Shown: positions 28,128-37,853, counted from the first letter of the stretch. The stretch is DNA of 53,336 nucleotides from Mycolicibacterium chubuense (GCF_001044255.1 NZ_JYNX01000023.1:1-53336); one strand, 5' to 3'. Notes: generated by a model from the sequence alone, not told the origin. A program made the numbers and translations.

Positions 28128-28991
28128 CTACCCCTTGATCCCGGTACTGGCCACGGACTGCACGAAATACCTCTGCGCGATGACGAACACCAGCAGCATC
28201 GGCAGCAGGCTCATCACGTTGGCCGCCATCAGCAGCGGCCACTGCACGTGGTGCGCGCCCTGGAAGTAGCTCAGCCCCAACGGGATCGTCATCTGATCCT
28301 GCGAGGTGATCACGATCAGCGGCCACAGGAAGTCGTTCCACGACGTCAGCACCGTCAACGCGGCCAGCGTTGACATCGCCGGAAGCGACAGCGGCAGTAC
28401 GATCTTGAACAACACCCCGAGCCGGGAGGTGCCGTCGACGCGGGCGGCCTCCTCCAGTTCCACCGGCACCGTCTGGAAGAACTGGCGCAGGAAGAAGATC
28501 CCGAACGCCGTCGCCAGGTTGGGCAGCATCAGCGCACCGATGTGGTCGATGCCCAGGCCCTCCCACACGTTGTCGCCGAACCACTTCACGATCAGGAATA
28601 CCGGGATCATCGTCACCTGGAACGGCACCATCAACGTCGCCATCAACGTCACGAACAGGGCCCCGCGACCCAGGAAGCCGATGCGCGCAAACGCATATCC
28701 CGCGAGGCTGCACACCACCAGGTTGCTGATGAGCACCACCGCGGTCACCGTCAGGCTGTTGAGGAAGAAGTGCCCGAACGGCGCCTGCGCCCACGCCTCG
28801 GTGTAGTTCGCGAACCGGGGCTTGGCCGGGAACAGCACCGGCGGGAAGTGATTGGCCTCCCCCTCGGTCTCCAGCGAGGTGATCAGCATCCACAGCAGCG
28901 GTACGAGCAGCAGGAAGCTCAGCGGGATCAGCACCAGATGCCAGGGGCTGAACGGCAGCCGCCGGCGCGTCGTCGCCGTCATGGTCGTCAT
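28128..28991 (-). CDS. Sugar ABC importer permease (MalG-like)
   Basis: The 287-residue protein has six membrane segments and the EAA loop EEAARVDGTSRLGVLFKIVLP that docks to the ATPase. The C-terminal form matches MalG-type CUT1 permeases. ATG 28991 overlaps the stop of the preceding permease gene by four bases (ATGA). It forms the channel with the product of 28988-29935. Confidence 0.93.
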   Translation of the reverse strand: MTTMTATTRRRLPFSPWHLVLIPLSFLLLVPLLWMLITSLETEGEANHFPPVLFPAKPRFANYTEAWAQAPFGHFFLNSLTVTAVVLISNLVVCSLAGYAFARIGFLGRGALFVTLMATLMVPFQVTMIPVFLIVKWFGDNVWEGLGIDHIGALMLPNLATAFGIFFLRQFFQTVPVELEEAARVDGTSRLGVLFKIVLPLSLPAMSTLAALTVLTSWNDFLWPLIVITSQDQMTIPLGLSYFQGAHHVQWPLLMAANVMSLLPMLLVFVIAQRYFVQSVASTGIKG

Positions 28992-29935
28992 GGGTGGTGC
29001 GCATATCTGCGAGCGAGCCGGAACTGCACGGCTGTGACGATCAGGATGACGACGAACAGCGCGTAGGCCATTGCCGCGGCGTAGCCGGCGTCGAAGTGCA
29101 CGAACGCCTGATCCCACAGGTAGTAGACGATCACCGTGGTGGCCCGCAGCGGGCCGCCGCGGGTGGTGGCGTACACCTCGTCGAACAACTGCAGCGCGTT
29201 GATGGTCAGCCACACCAGCAGGAACAGGTTCGCCGGGCCCAGCAGCGGCACGGTGATGGTGCGGAACCGGGTGAACGGTTTCGCCCCGTCGATGGCCGCC
29301 GCCTCGTGCAGCTCGGGCGGAACACCCTGCAGCGCAGCCAGATACACGATCACCGAGAAACCAGTCCAGCCCCAGATCGTCATCGCGACGATCACGAAGA
29401 TGGCCTGCGACGGCGAGGCCAGGAACGGTTGCGACGGCACCCCGACCGCGTTCAGCGCGGCGTTGACCAGACCGTAGTCCCGGTCGGTCAGCCACAGGAA
29501 GATGATGCCCTGCGAGATCGTCGACACCGCCATCGTGATGTAGGCGGCGGTCCGGTACACCGAGATGAACCGCACCGACCGGTTCAGCGCCGCCGCGGCC
29601 AGCAGGCCGACGATCATCGTGCCCGGCACGAACAGCGCGGTGTAGATGATCGTGTGCTTGATCGCGTCGAGGAACACCGGGTCCTCGGCCATCTTGCGGT
29701 AGTTGTCCAGCCCCACCCACGGCGTCTCCGGGGTGAGCAGATCGGAGCGCTGGAAGGACAGCTGCAGCGACATCAACACCGGCAGCAGACCGAAGATCCC
29801 GATCAGCACCACCGCCGGGGTGACCAGCGCCCAGCCCGTCACCCCGTCGGTGCCGCGCGGACGCCACCGCCGCCGCGGCGGGGTGGACGCCGGGCGGTGC
29901 GGCGCTCCGGTGTCGGAGACGTCGGCGATCAGCAT
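28988..29935 (-). CDS. Sugar ABC importer permease (MalF/UgpA-like)
   Basis: This 315-residue protein has six membrane segments after a basic N-terminus and an EAA loop (ELHEAAAIDGAKPFTRFRTI). It is the MalF/UgpA-type partner of the next permease. The N-terminal 30 residues are hydrophilic and the true start could be slightly further in. It lies 15 bases after the binding-protein gene. Confidence 0.93.
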   Translation of the reverse strand: MLIADVSDTGAPHRPASTPPRRRWRPRGTDGVTGWALVTPAVVLIGIFGLLPVLMSLQLSFQRSDLLTPETPWVGLDNYRKMAEDPVFLDAIKHTIIYTALFVPGTMIVGLLAAAALNRSVRFISVYRTAAYITMAVSTISQGIIFLWLTDRDYGLVNAALNAVGVPSQPFLASPSQAIFVIVAMTIWGWTGFSVIVYLAALQGVPPELHEAAAIDGAKPFTRFRTITVPLLGPANLFLLVWLTINALQLFDEVYATTRGGPLRATTVIVYYLWDQAFVHFDAGYAAAMAYALFVVILIVTAVQFRLARRYAHHP

Positions 29936-29950
29936 CGGCGGATGTCCCGT

Positions 29951-31228
29951 CTACTTCTCGGCCAGCTTCGCGTCGGCGGTCTGGGCGGCGGCGTCCAGGG
30001 CCGCGGCCGGCTGCTCTTTGCCGAGCATGACCGCGACGATCGCCTGTCCTAGCGCTTCGGAGATGTCGGGGTACTGCTCCACGGTGGGCCGGACCTTCTG
30101 CACGTTGTTCAGATTCTGCACGAACGCGGCTGTGCCGGGCACGTTTTCGTTGAGCTTGTCCAGCACCGCCTGATCCTTGCCGACCGACTGGCGGATCGGC
30201 AGGTCACCGGTGCCCAGCGAGAACGCCTTGACCTGCTCGGGCGCCGAGAGCCACTTCACGAAGTCGACGGCCGCCTGCTTCTTCTTGTCCCCGTTGTCGA
30301 ACACCACCCAGTTGTCGGGTCCGGCGATGGTCTGGTGCCCGCCCGACGACCCGGCGAACGTCGGCATCACCTGGACGTCGTAGTCGATGTCGGAGAGCTG
30401 GCTGAGATCCCACGGGCCGGTGACGAGCATCCCGACCTTGCCGCTGTTCATCAGCTTCGGGCCGTTCTCGTTGGTGGTGTCCAGATACAGCGACTTGTCG
30501 GTGACGGCCATCTGCTGCAGCACGGTCAGCGCCTTCACGCCGGCCTCGGAGTTGAACACGGCCTTCTCGTTGTCGGGCGAGAGGATGTCCCCACCGGCCT
30601 CCCACAGCATCGGGATGTAGTGCCACACCGTGTCCTCGCTGCCGTCGGCAGGGATCAGCCAGCCGTACTGCCCCTTCGACGGATCGGTGAGTTTGGCTGC
30701 GGCGGCGCGGAAGTCGTCCCACGTCCAGTCCGGGCTCGGCGGGGCCACGCCGGCGTCGGCGAACAGCTTCTTGTTGTAGACGATCGCCAGGTTGTCCACC
30801 AGCGCCGGTACGCCGACGATCTTGTCCCCGACCGTCGCGGCCTCCCGCTCGGCGGGATAGAAGTCGTCCCACTTCCAGTCGGGGTTCTTCACCTCACTCG
30901 CCATGTCGACGACCTGCGGGATCTGCGCGATGTTCGGTGACCACGACCCGAACATGTACGCCACGTCGGGCGCACTGCCGCCGCGCACCGCGGTCAGCAC
31001 CTTCTGAAGCACCAGGTCGTTGCTGGAGTACAGCTCGTTGACCTTCACGTCGGGATGGTCCTTGTTGTACTGCGCGATCAAGCCTTTGAACACCTCCCCC
31101 TCGGTGTCCTGATATCCGTGCCACACCGCGATCTCGGTGGGTCCGGACGACGAGCCACCACCCCCGCAGCCGGCGAGCACCAGCGCGAGAACGGCGAGCA
31201 GGGCGATGCAGAGGCGGCTTCTGATCAC
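29951..31228 (-). CDS. Sugar-binding lipoprotein of the ABC importer
   Basis: I choose GTG 31228, which has AAGGAG eight bases upstream; a GTG at 31237 leaves no spacing. The 425-residue protein has a lipobox LAGC followed by a GGGG linker, then a family 1 extracellular binding fold with EIAVWHGYQDTEGEVFKGLIA and VGVPALVDNLAIVYNKKLF. It captures the sugar outside the membrane and hands it to the two permeases. Many Trp/Asp residues suggest an oligosaccharide ligand, but the ligand cannot be named. Confidence 0.93.
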   Translation of the reverse strand: MIRSRLCIALLAVLALVLAGCGGGGSSSGPTEIAVWHGYQDTEGEVFKGLIAQYNKDHPDVKVNELYSSNDLVLQKVLTAVRGGSAPDVAYMFGSWSPNIAQIPQVVDMASEVKNPDWKWDDFYPAEREAATVGDKIVGVPALVDNLAIVYNKKLFADAGVAPPSPDWTWDDFRAAAAKLTDPSKGQYGWLIPADGSEDTVWHYIPMLWEAGGDILSPDNEKAVFNSEAGVKALTVLQQMAVTDKSLYLDTTNENGPKLMNSGKVGMLVTGPWDLSQLSDIDYDVQVMPTFAGSSGGHQTIAGPDNWVVFDNGDKKKQAAVDFVKWLSAPEQVKAFSLGTGDLPIRQSVGKDQAVLDKLNENVPGTAAFVQNLNNVQKVRPTVEQYPDISEALGQAIVAVMLGKEQPAAALDAAAQTADAKLAEK

Positions 31229-31240
31229 GGTGGACACTCC

Positions 31241-32545
31241 TTAGTGGTGGGTACGCAGGGGTTCGGGCAGCAGATCGCCGTGGGCGGCGGTCAATTCGTC
31301 ACACAGTTCGGCGATCTGGTCGACGTTCAGCGTGGCCGCGGTGTTCGGGTCGACCATGGCCGCCGCGCGGACCAGCCGCGGATCGCCCTCGACGGCGGCG
31401 CGCACCGTCAGATCGACCGGGCCGAGGAAGCTCCGATTCAGCGCGGCGCACTGCGGCGGCAGGACCCCCACCGCCATCGGGTGCGCGCCCAGGCTGTCGA
31501 GCAGCGTGGGCACCTCGACCGCGAGACCGTCGGGCAGGTTCGTGATCAAGCCGGCATTGACGACGTTGGCCGAGATGACCCGCGGCGTGGCGGTTTCCAG
31601 CGAGTGGATCACCTGCGGGGCGTATTCGGTGGACCCCGTGTCGATCGGCAGCGTGTCGGCGTCGGCCAATTCGGCTCGCAGGCGCTGGTATTCGGCGAGA
31701 TTCGCCTCACTGATCGACACGTACTCGCCCACGTTGAGGCGCAGCCGCTGCACCTCGTCGGGGTCGTGCAGGTACCACGGCACGTACTCGCTGCTGTGCT
31801 CGCTGGTCTCGGTCGGGTAGTAACCGAGCCGGCGGTACATGTCCACGCGTACCCGCCGTTGCAGCTCGGGGTCGGCGGCGATGCGCTCGTCGAGCAGCGG
31901 GTACAGGTTCTGGCCGCCGCGTTCCCAGCGCAGCACCCACGCCTGGTGGTTCACGCCGGCAGACCAATAGGACACCTCGTCGTACGGCACGTCGATCAGC
32001 TCGCACAGGCCGACCATCGTCCAGTACACCGAATGGCACAGCCCGAGCACCTTGAGATCCGGCGCCACCCGGTGCAGATAGGTGACGTTCATGGCCATCG
32101 GGTTGGTGTAGTTCAGCAGCCACGCGTCGGGGCACACCTGCGCCATGTCCCCGGCGATCCCGGCGAGCACCGGGAACGTCCGCAACCCACGGAAGATTCC
32201 CCCCACCCCGATGGTGTCGGCGATGGTCTGGTTGAGGCCGTACTTCGCGGGGATCTCGAAATCGCGGACGGTCGCGGTGTGCCCGCCGACGGCGATGGTG
32301 TTGATGACGTAGTCGGCGCCGTCGAGCGCCCGGCGCCGGTCGGTGGTGGACACCACCTCCGGCTGCGCCCCGGCCGCGCGGGCGGTGGCCCGGGCGATCG
32401 CCTCGGCGGTCTCGAGCCGCTCGGTGTCGATGTCGTGCAAGACCACCCGCACTGCGCCCAGTTCGGGGAAGGACAGGATGTCGCCGAGCAGTTCGCGGGT
32501 GAACTCGACGCTGCCCGCGCCGATGATCGTGATCGTCGGTTTCAC
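31241..32545 (-). CDS. Glycoside hydrolase family 4, alpha-galactosidase-like
   Basis: The 434-residue cytosolic enzyme begins with KPTITIIGAGSVEFTRELLG, the GH4 NAD-binding motif in the MelA form. It has NYTNPMAM, the Mn-binding cysteine in LCHSVYW and the histidine in GVNHQAW. GH4 enzymes use NAD and Mn2+ in an oxidation-elimination mechanism, and the MelA branch cleaves alpha-galactosides without a phosphate. GTG 32545 overlaps the stop of the EamA gene by four bases. It probably splits the imported sugar inside the cell. Confidence 0.9.
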   Translation of the reverse strand: MKPTITIIGAGSVEFTRELLGDILSFPELGAVRVVLHDIDTERLETAEAIARATARAAGAQPEVVSTTDRRRALDGADYVINTIAVGGHTATVRDFEIPAKYGLNQTIADTIGVGGIFRGLRTFPVLAGIAGDMAQVCPDAWLLNYTNPMAMNVTYLHRVAPDLKVLGLCHSVYWTMVGLCELIDVPYDEVSYWSAGVNHQAWVLRWERGGQNLYPLLDERIAADPELQRRVRVDMYRRLGYYPTETSEHSSEYVPWYLHDPDEVQRLRLNVGEYVSISEANLAEYQRLRAELADADTLPIDTGSTEYAPQVIHSLETATPRVISANVVNAGLITNLPDGLAVEVPTLLDSLGAHPMAVGVLPPQCAALNRSFLGPVDLTVRAAVEGDPRLVRAAAMVDPNTAATLNVDQIAELCDELTAAHGDLLPEPLRTHH

Positions 32546-33492
32546 GCCTTCGTCGCCTTCGTGTTCGGTTGCAGCACGGCCGCGGTCGGCTCTTCGCCGC
32601 GCTTCTCGTCGGCGTAGACCATCAGCGTCGAACCCACCAGGGCCAGCACGATGCCCACGGCGCCGTACGGGCTGGGCAGCGTCTGGTAGGCGATCAGCGA
32701 CACCACGATGGTCAGTGCCGGGGCGAGCGCGTTGGTGGTGGGCGCCACGATGGTGGCCTTGCCGCGGGCCAGCGCCATCACCAGGAACAGTGCGCCGACG
32801 GCGTTGAGCAGCTGCGTGCCGGCCGTCAACACCGGCGCCTGCCAGGGGAAGTCGAGCGGCAGCCCGCCGAGGGAGAACAGCGCGACGGGGATCAGCGCGA
32901 TCCCGGAGATCGCCATCCAGCCGAACGTGGTGGCCTCGTTGACGCCCAGCGTCGCGGTCTTGCGCATGAAGTAGGCCTGTACCCCCCACGCCACGCAGAT
33001 CAGGATCGCCAGCAGCAGCCAGGGACCGGAGGAGGCGTCGGAGTCACCGCTGGTGATGCTGAACAGCACGATGGCCGCCAGGGCGCAGATCAGCCCGACG
33101 ATGGCGAGCCCGCGGATGCGTTCGCGCAGCAGGACCATCGCCATCAGCACGGTGATCGCCGGGGAGATCGACACGATCGGGAAGATCAGATAGGCCGGGC
33201 CGATCGTCAGCGCCTGGAAGAGCAGCAGCTGCCCGCCGGCGCCGGTCAGTCCGATCAGCAGACCGTAGATCGTGGCCTTGGGCCGGCGGTCGAACGTCTC
33301 CCCCTTCATCGCGAAGGCGGCGGGGATGATCATGGTCAGCGCCCAGATGCAGTAGATCATCTCGTCGGGGTAGCCGTACCAGGTGGCGGGCAGCGCGGAG
33401 AACGCGCCCCACACGCCCCAGAACAGGATCAGCAGCGTCGCGTAGAAGATCCAGCTGCGAGTGCCCTTGCCGGTGGTGGTCAGGTCGGTCAT
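32542..33492 (-). CDS. EamA/DMT-superfamily membrane transporter
   Basis: The 316-residue protein has ten predicted membrane segments in two repeats, with LLFQALTIGPAYLIFPIVS and VMALARGKATIVAPTTN as the corresponding internal motifs. The C-terminal tail is charged. ATG 33492 overlaps the kinase stop by four bases. A second transporter within an ABC-importer operon is unusual; it might move a monosaccharide or export a by-product. The substrate is unknown. Confidence 0.85.
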   Translation of the reverse strand: MTDLTTTGKGTRSWIFYATLLILFWGVWGAFSALPATWYGYPDEMIYCIWALTMIIPAAFAMKGETFDRRPKATIYGLLIGLTGAGGQLLLFQALTIGPAYLIFPIVSISPAITVLMAMVLLRERIRGLAIVGLICALAAIVLFSITSGDSDASSGPWLLLAILICVAWGVQAYFMRKTATLGVNEATTFGWMAISGIALIPVALFSLGGLPLDFPWQAPVLTAGTQLLNAVGALFLVMALARGKATIVAPTTNALAPALTIVVSLIAYQTLPSPYGAVGIVLALVGSTLMVYADEKRGEEPTAAVLQPNTKATKA

Positions 33493-34514
33493 GGTGTGGT
33501 CACCTTCTCGGATGTGGTTGCAGCACCGGCGAGTTCCTTGACCGATGTCGCGCTCAGCGGGTGTCCGCTGTGCTTGGCGGCGTAGAGGGCGGCCCCCACC
33601 GCCGGGTCGAGCAGTGGCTGCCGCAGGTCGTAGGTCGCGGGCAGGGCGCCCAGCGCGGCCGTGAAGCCGTCGCGCAGGCGACGGTCGGAGAACATGCCGC
33701 CGGAGTACGACACCGGCACCGTCTCCTGCTCGGTGAAACCGACCAGCACGCGGGTGGTTTCGACCAGCGCGACCAGCTCGTCGACCGCGTCGGTGAGGAT
33801 GCGTGTCGCGGCGTCGTCGCCGGCCTGTGCGGCCTGGCACACCGTGGTGGCCAGCGCGGCGATCGACCCGCGGCTGCCCTTCCAGGTGTCGATCACCAGG
33901 CTGACGACGTCGAGGTCACCGCCGATCCCGAGCCGCTCCCTGAGCAGGTCGTAGAGCGGGCCGCGGGGCGCGCGGCCGTCGCTCATCCGGCTGAACGCGT
34001 TGAGTCCGCGGGCGGCAACCCAATACGCCGAACCCTCGTCGCCGAACAGCTCGCCCCAGCCGCCGACGCGGTGCCCGGTCCCCTGCCGCTCCCCGTAGGT
34101 CATCGACCCGGTCCCGCTGATGACGTTGATGCCGTCCTCACCGGCCAGCGAGCCGGCCCAGCCGCACACCATGTCGTTGTCGCAGCTGTAGCGGTCGTGC
34201 CCGAGCACTCCGGCCGGGACGGCGTTCAGCGCAGCGATGTCCCCGCTGGCCTCGCCGTAACCCGGGAGGCCGAAGAACGCCGCGTCGATGGCGGCGGTGT
34301 CGATGCCGGCCTGCCCGCAGATGTCGGAGACACCCTGCGCGAGAACGCGTTCCACGACGTCGAAGCCGTCGCGGGTGAGCGAGTCTGGGTGGGAGGCTGC
34401 ACCGTAGTAGTAGGACGTCGGCGCCGTTGCACGGGCCAGGACATGACCGCCGTCGTCGATCAACGCGAACGCGGTCTTCGACCCGCCGCCGTCGACCCCC
34501 AGATAGCGCGCCAT
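33489..34514 (-). CDS. BadF/BadG/NAGK-type sugar kinase
   Basis: The 341-residue actin-fold ATPase has the phosphate-1 motif YLGVDGGGSKTAFALID and the phosphate-2 motif VISGTGSMTYG, as in N-acetylglucosamine kinases. It probably phosphorylates an amino sugar or hexose released by the hydrolase. ATG 34514 is favoured over GTG 34517 because GGGGA lies six bases before it; it overlaps the upstream stop by one base. Confidence 0.85.
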   Translation of the reverse strand: MARYLGVDGGGSKTAFALIDDGGHVLARATAPTSYYYGAASHPDSLTRDGFDVVERVLAQGVSDICGQAGIDTAAIDAAFFGLPGYGEASGDIAALNAVPAGVLGHDRYSCDNDMVCGWAGSLAGEDGINVISGTGSMTYGERQGTGHRVGGWGELFGDEGSAYWVAARGLNAFSRMSDGRAPRGPLYDLLRERLGIGGDLDVVSLVIDTWKGSRGSIAALATTVCQAAQAGDDAATRILTDAVDELVALVETTRVLVGFTEQETVPVSYSGGMFSDRRLRDGFTAALGALPATYDLRQPLLDPAVGAALYAAKHSGHPLSATSVKELAGAATTSEKVTTP

Positions 34515-35659
34515 CACCGGTCCCCGTTCATCGGGTAGATCGTGACGCCCCGCACGACGCGGCTGACCTCACCGGACGGGAACGGGTTGTCGGGCGTCTT
34601 GCCGTAGTCCAGCGACGTGAACAGCGCCAGATACTGACCGAACACCAGGTACGGCAGCGCGACCAGCGCATCGGGCAGCCCGGCCAGCCCCGGCAGCACC
34701 ACCGCCGGACCCAGGTCGTCGGGGGTCGGCTCGGCGCTGATCACCCGCACCGCATCGGGGCCGAGCTGCCCGCGCAGCTCGGCGATGATGTCGAGGTCGT
34801 AGCGGCGGGTGTAGGGGTCCGTCGACAGGTACACCACGGCCAGGGTGTCGGTGTCGAGCACCGACTTCGGGCCGTGCCGGAACCCCAGCGGCGAGTCGAA
34901 GTACGTGACCACCTCTCCCGCAGTCAGTTCCAGCAGCTTGAGCGCGGACTCCCGCGCCAGGCCCTGCAGCGGGCCGCTGCCCAGGTACACGAACCGCTGC
35001 TTCTTGGTCTGCGCCAACGTCCGGATGTCGGATTGCAGCCCGACGACGTGCTCGGCCGCCCGCGCCAGCGCCTCGACATCCTCGGCCCGCGCCGGGCCGA
35101 GCAGCAGCAGCAGGCAGCTCAGCAGCATGGACGTCAGGCTCGAGGTCATCGCGAAGCCGGAGTCGTTGGTGCGCTCCGGCATGTAGACCACCAGCGAGTC
35201 GGGCCGGCCCAGGTGCGCGCGGCCCAGCTTGCCGTCCCGGTCGCAGGTCAGCACCAGGTGCCAGACGTGGTCGACCAGCTGGTCGGCCAGCGCGGTGGTC
35301 GCCAGGCTCTCGGGGCTGTTGCCGCTGCGGGCGAACGAGACCAGCAGCGTAGGGGTTTCGGCCTCGAGGTGATCCAGCGGGCTCGCGACGATGTCGGTGG
35401 TGGCGATCGGCTCCACCCGGCGGTGCAGGTGGCGCCGCAGCACCGGCGCGGCGATCTCCCCCGCGAACGCCGAGCTGCCCGCGCCGGTCAGGATGATCCG
35501 CAGATCGGGGCGCGCCAGCAGGTCGCGAAGGAACGCGTGGGCCTGCTCGGCCCCTTCTTCACAGCGTCCCGCGACTTCCCGCCACGCGTCGGGCTGCTGG
35601 CCGATCTCGAGAATGGTTGCGCCGCCGTCCTTCTGGTCGGGAATGGCGGTGTGCGTCAT
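34514..35659 (-). CDS. Double-SIS sugar isomerase/deaminase, AgaS-like
   Basis: This 381-residue protein has two SIS domains: ILTGAGSSAFAGE with SFARSGNSPES in the first, and YLGSGPLQGLARESALKLLE with SPLGFRHGPKS in the second. The pattern is that of AgaS, the galactosamine-6-phosphate deaminase/isomerase that yields tagatose 6-phosphate. ATG 35659 has GGAGG upstream and overlaps the preceding stop by four bases. With GatZ/KbaZ and aldolase genes next to it, an amino-galactose route is the best reading. Confidence 0.88.
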   Translation of the reverse strand: MTHTAIPDQKDGGATILEIGQQPDAWREVAGRCEEGAEQAHAFLRDLLARPDLRIILTGAGSSAFAGEIAAPVLRRHLHRRVEPIATTDIVASPLDHLEAETPTLLVSFARSGNSPESLATTALADQLVDHVWHLVLTCDRDGKLGRAHLGRPDSLVVYMPERTNDSGFAMTSSLTSMLLSCLLLLLGPARAEDVEALARAAEHVVGLQSDIRTLAQTKKQRFVYLGSGPLQGLARESALKLLELTAGEVVTYFDSPLGFRHGPKSVLDTDTLAVVYLSTDPYTRRYDLDIIAELRGQLGPDAVRVISAEPTPDDLGPAVVLPGLAGLPDALVALPYLVFGQYLALFTSLDYGKTPDNPFPSGEVSRVVRGVTIYPMNGDR

Positions 35660-36978
35660 CGGGTACCTCCGGGGTTGTCGGCGCGGCACGCGTCCGCGTA
35701 GGGCCGCAGCGCGTCGCGGACACGGTCGATCACGAGGGCCTGGGCGCTCTGTTCGAGCAGGCCGGCGCGGAGACGGTCGTACTGCAGGGGCAGGAACTGA
35801 CTGATCAGCGGCAGCGGGATGCCGACGCGGTCGAGGTTGGCCAGCAGCATCTTTCGGGCCGCGTCCACCTCGTCGTCGGCCCAGTAGTAGCGCAGCCGGT
35901 CGCTGTAGCTGTAGCGGCGGGCGGTGCGCTGGGCCACTGGGTCGCCCTCGTAGTAGTCGCGCCAGTACCTCGGCTCGGCGAGCATCCGGCGTTCGACGAC
36001 CTCGATCAGGTTCGACCGCGACGGCCGCGGCACCAGCTCGTTTTCGATCATCGCCAGCGCGAACAGAGCCTCCCGCATGGCGAACGTCAGTCCCGGCCCG
36101 ACTTTGAGGACGGCCCAATGGTCTTCGACGAGCTCGCGCAGCTGCGCCGGCCGCTGGTAGTCCGTCGAGTGCGCCTCGAACACCAGGTTCGGTTCGCTGT
36201 CCAGGACGTGGCGCAACTCGGCGGTCGCCGCGTGCTCGTAGTCGATGACGTGCAGGTGGTCGAATTCGACGCCGGGCTGCACCACCAGCGCCATCACCCG
36301 CGGCCACACGTCGTCGGCGCCGACCGCGGCGAACGCCGTGCGATGCGCGGCCAGTGTGCGCCGGGCCCGTTCGGCCGGTGTGGGCGTGAGCCGGCCGAGC
36401 GTCTCGTGCGCGCCGCCGGGCACCGGCACCTCGGTGCCGATCACATAGACCGGACCGTCGGATCCCACGCGCCGCGCCGTGTCCTCGGCCACCCGCAGCA
36501 GCCGCGCGCTGCGCTCGGCGACCACGTCGTCGGCCAGCACCGCCGGATCGTCGGCGCAGCTCATGCTGCAGTCCAGGTGGATCTTCGCGTAGCCCGCCTC
36601 GACGTACGCGGCGATCAGCGTCTCGGCGTGATCCATGGCGACAGCGGCGTTCTCGCGCTGCCAGCGGTTCGGTCCCAGATGGTCACCGCCGAGCACCACC
36701 CGCTCGCGTACGAAGCCGTGCGCGTCGGCGATACCGAACACCAGGTCGCGGAACTGCGCGGGCCGCAGGCCCGTGTAGCCGCCGAACTGGTCGACCTGAT
36801 TCGACGTCGCCTCGATCAGCACGTAGCCGTCGTCGGCGGCGGCCTGCAGGATCGCCGCTTCCAGGACGGTCGGGTGCGCCGAGCACACCGAGTACACCCC
36901 GACGGGCTCGCCGGCCTTGTGCCGCTCCACGGTGTCGGCCAGCCAGTCGACCCGCCGCAGCATCTGCGCTCGCGTCAT
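35656..36978 (-). CDS. D-tagatose-bisphosphate aldolase non-catalytic subunit (GatZ/KbaZ family)
   Basis: The 440-residue protein matches the GatZ/KbaZ family: GVYSVCSAHPTVLEAAI, LIEATSNQVDQFGGYTG, VLGGDHLGPN and KIHLDCSMSCADDP. In enteric bacteria this subunit is needed for full activity and stability of the GatY/KbaY aldolase, and the catalytic-type gene lies just upstream. ATG 36978 follows GGAGG and overlaps the aldolase stop by four bases. Confidence 0.92.
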   Translation of the reverse strand: MTRAQMLRRVDWLADTVERHKAGEPVGVYSVCSAHPTVLEAAILQAAADDGYVLIEATSNQVDQFGGYTGLRPAQFRDLVFGIADAHGFVRERVVLGGDHLGPNRWQRENAAVAMDHAETLIAAYVEAGYAKIHLDCSMSCADDPAVLADDVVAERSARLLRVAEDTARRVGSDGPVYVIGTEVPVPGGAHETLGRLTPTPAERARRTLAAHRTAFAAVGADDVWPRVMALVVQPGVEFDHLHVIDYEHAATAELRHVLDSEPNLVFEAHSTDYQRPAQLRELVEDHWAVLKVGPGLTFAMREALFALAMIENELVPRPSRSNLIEVVERRMLAEPRYWRDYYEGDPVAQRTARRYSYSDRLRYYWADDEVDAARKMLLANLDRVGIPLPLISQFLPLQYDRLRAGLLEQSAQALVIDRVRDALRPYADACRADNPGGTR

Positions 36979-37853
36979 GACGCCTCCACCGAGGTCGCGG
37001 CCACCACGCGGCACAGCGCGGCCACCGTGTCGGCGACGGCCTGCCGCGCGGGCACCAGGTACTTGCGCGGATCCGACAGCGTGGGATCGGCATCGAGAAC
37101 GGTGCGGATCGCGCCGGTGTAAGCGAGGTTGAGCGAGGTCCCGATGTTGATCTTCCGGATGCCCGCCGCCACGGCGCCGCGCAGGTTCTCGTCCGACACG
37201 CCCGAGGAGCCATGCAGCACAAGGGGAACCGCCACGGCCGCGGCGATGCGCTCGATCAGCGCCATGTCGAGTTCGGCGTCGCGGGTGGTCATCGCGTGAG
37301 AGCTGCCGACCGCGACCGCCAGCGCGTCGACCCCGGTCTGCGACGCGAACGCGGCCGCCTCGTCGGGATCGGTGCGGGCGCCGGGCGCGTGGGCGGCGAG
37401 CACCTGCCCGTCCTTGCCGCCGACCTGACCGATCTCGGCCTCCACGAACAGGCCGACACGGTGCGCGCGATCGACGAAAGCCGTTGTCTGCTGGATGTTC
37501 TCGCCGTACGGAAGGTGCGCCGCATCGATCATGATCGACGTGATCCCCAGCGCCGCCGCCGTGCCGACGGCCTCGTCGAGCAGTGCGGCGTCGGTGAAGT
37601 GGTCGAGGTGTACGGCCAGCGGCGCGCTCGATTGCGCGGCGATCCGGACGCACGCCCCGACGATCGGCGCGATCTGCCCGCCGTGAAAGCGCACGGTGTT
37701 CTCGCTGACCTGGATCAGTGCGGCGACGCCGGCGCGCTCGACGCCCTCGGCGATGCCTTCGGCGTGCTCGAGGGTGATCGCGTTGAACGCCGGCACGGCG
37801 GTGCCGTTGTCGATCGCGGCGGCGAGAAGCTCTGCGGTGGCAACGAGGGTCAC
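36975..37853 (-). CDS. Class II fructose/tagatose-bisphosphate aldolase (GatY/KbaY-like)
   Basis: The 292-residue Zn-dependent aldolase has HLDHFTD (zinc ligand), EAEIGQVGGKDG, and LVLHGSSGVSD with a second zinc-binding histidine. Class II enzymes split fructose or tagatose 1,6-bisphosphate into glyceraldehyde 3-phosphate and dihydroxyacetone phosphate. The GatZ partner makes tagatose the likely substrate. GTG 37853 follows GAGGTG. It heads the ten-gene operon. Confidence 0.92.
   Translation of the reverse strand: MTLVATAELLAAAIDNGTAVPAFNAITLEHAEGIAEGVERAGVAALIQVSENTVRFHGGQIAPIVGACVRIAAQSSAPLAVHLDHFTDAALLDEAVGTAAALGITSIMIDAAHLPYGENIQQTTAFVDRAHRVGLFVEAEIGQVGGKDGQVLAAHAPGARTDPDEAAAFASQTGVDALAVAVGSSHAMTTRDAELDMALIERIAAAVAVPLVLHGSSGVSDENLRGAVAAGIRKINIGTSLNLAYTGAIRTVLDADPTLSDPRKYLVPARQAVADTVAALCRVVAATSVEAS

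Noticed and set aside
28128-29867. Fusion of the two permeases into one 579-residue protein
   Set aside because: The N-terminal half is in the wrong frame for the first permease; two separate coupled genes fit the family.
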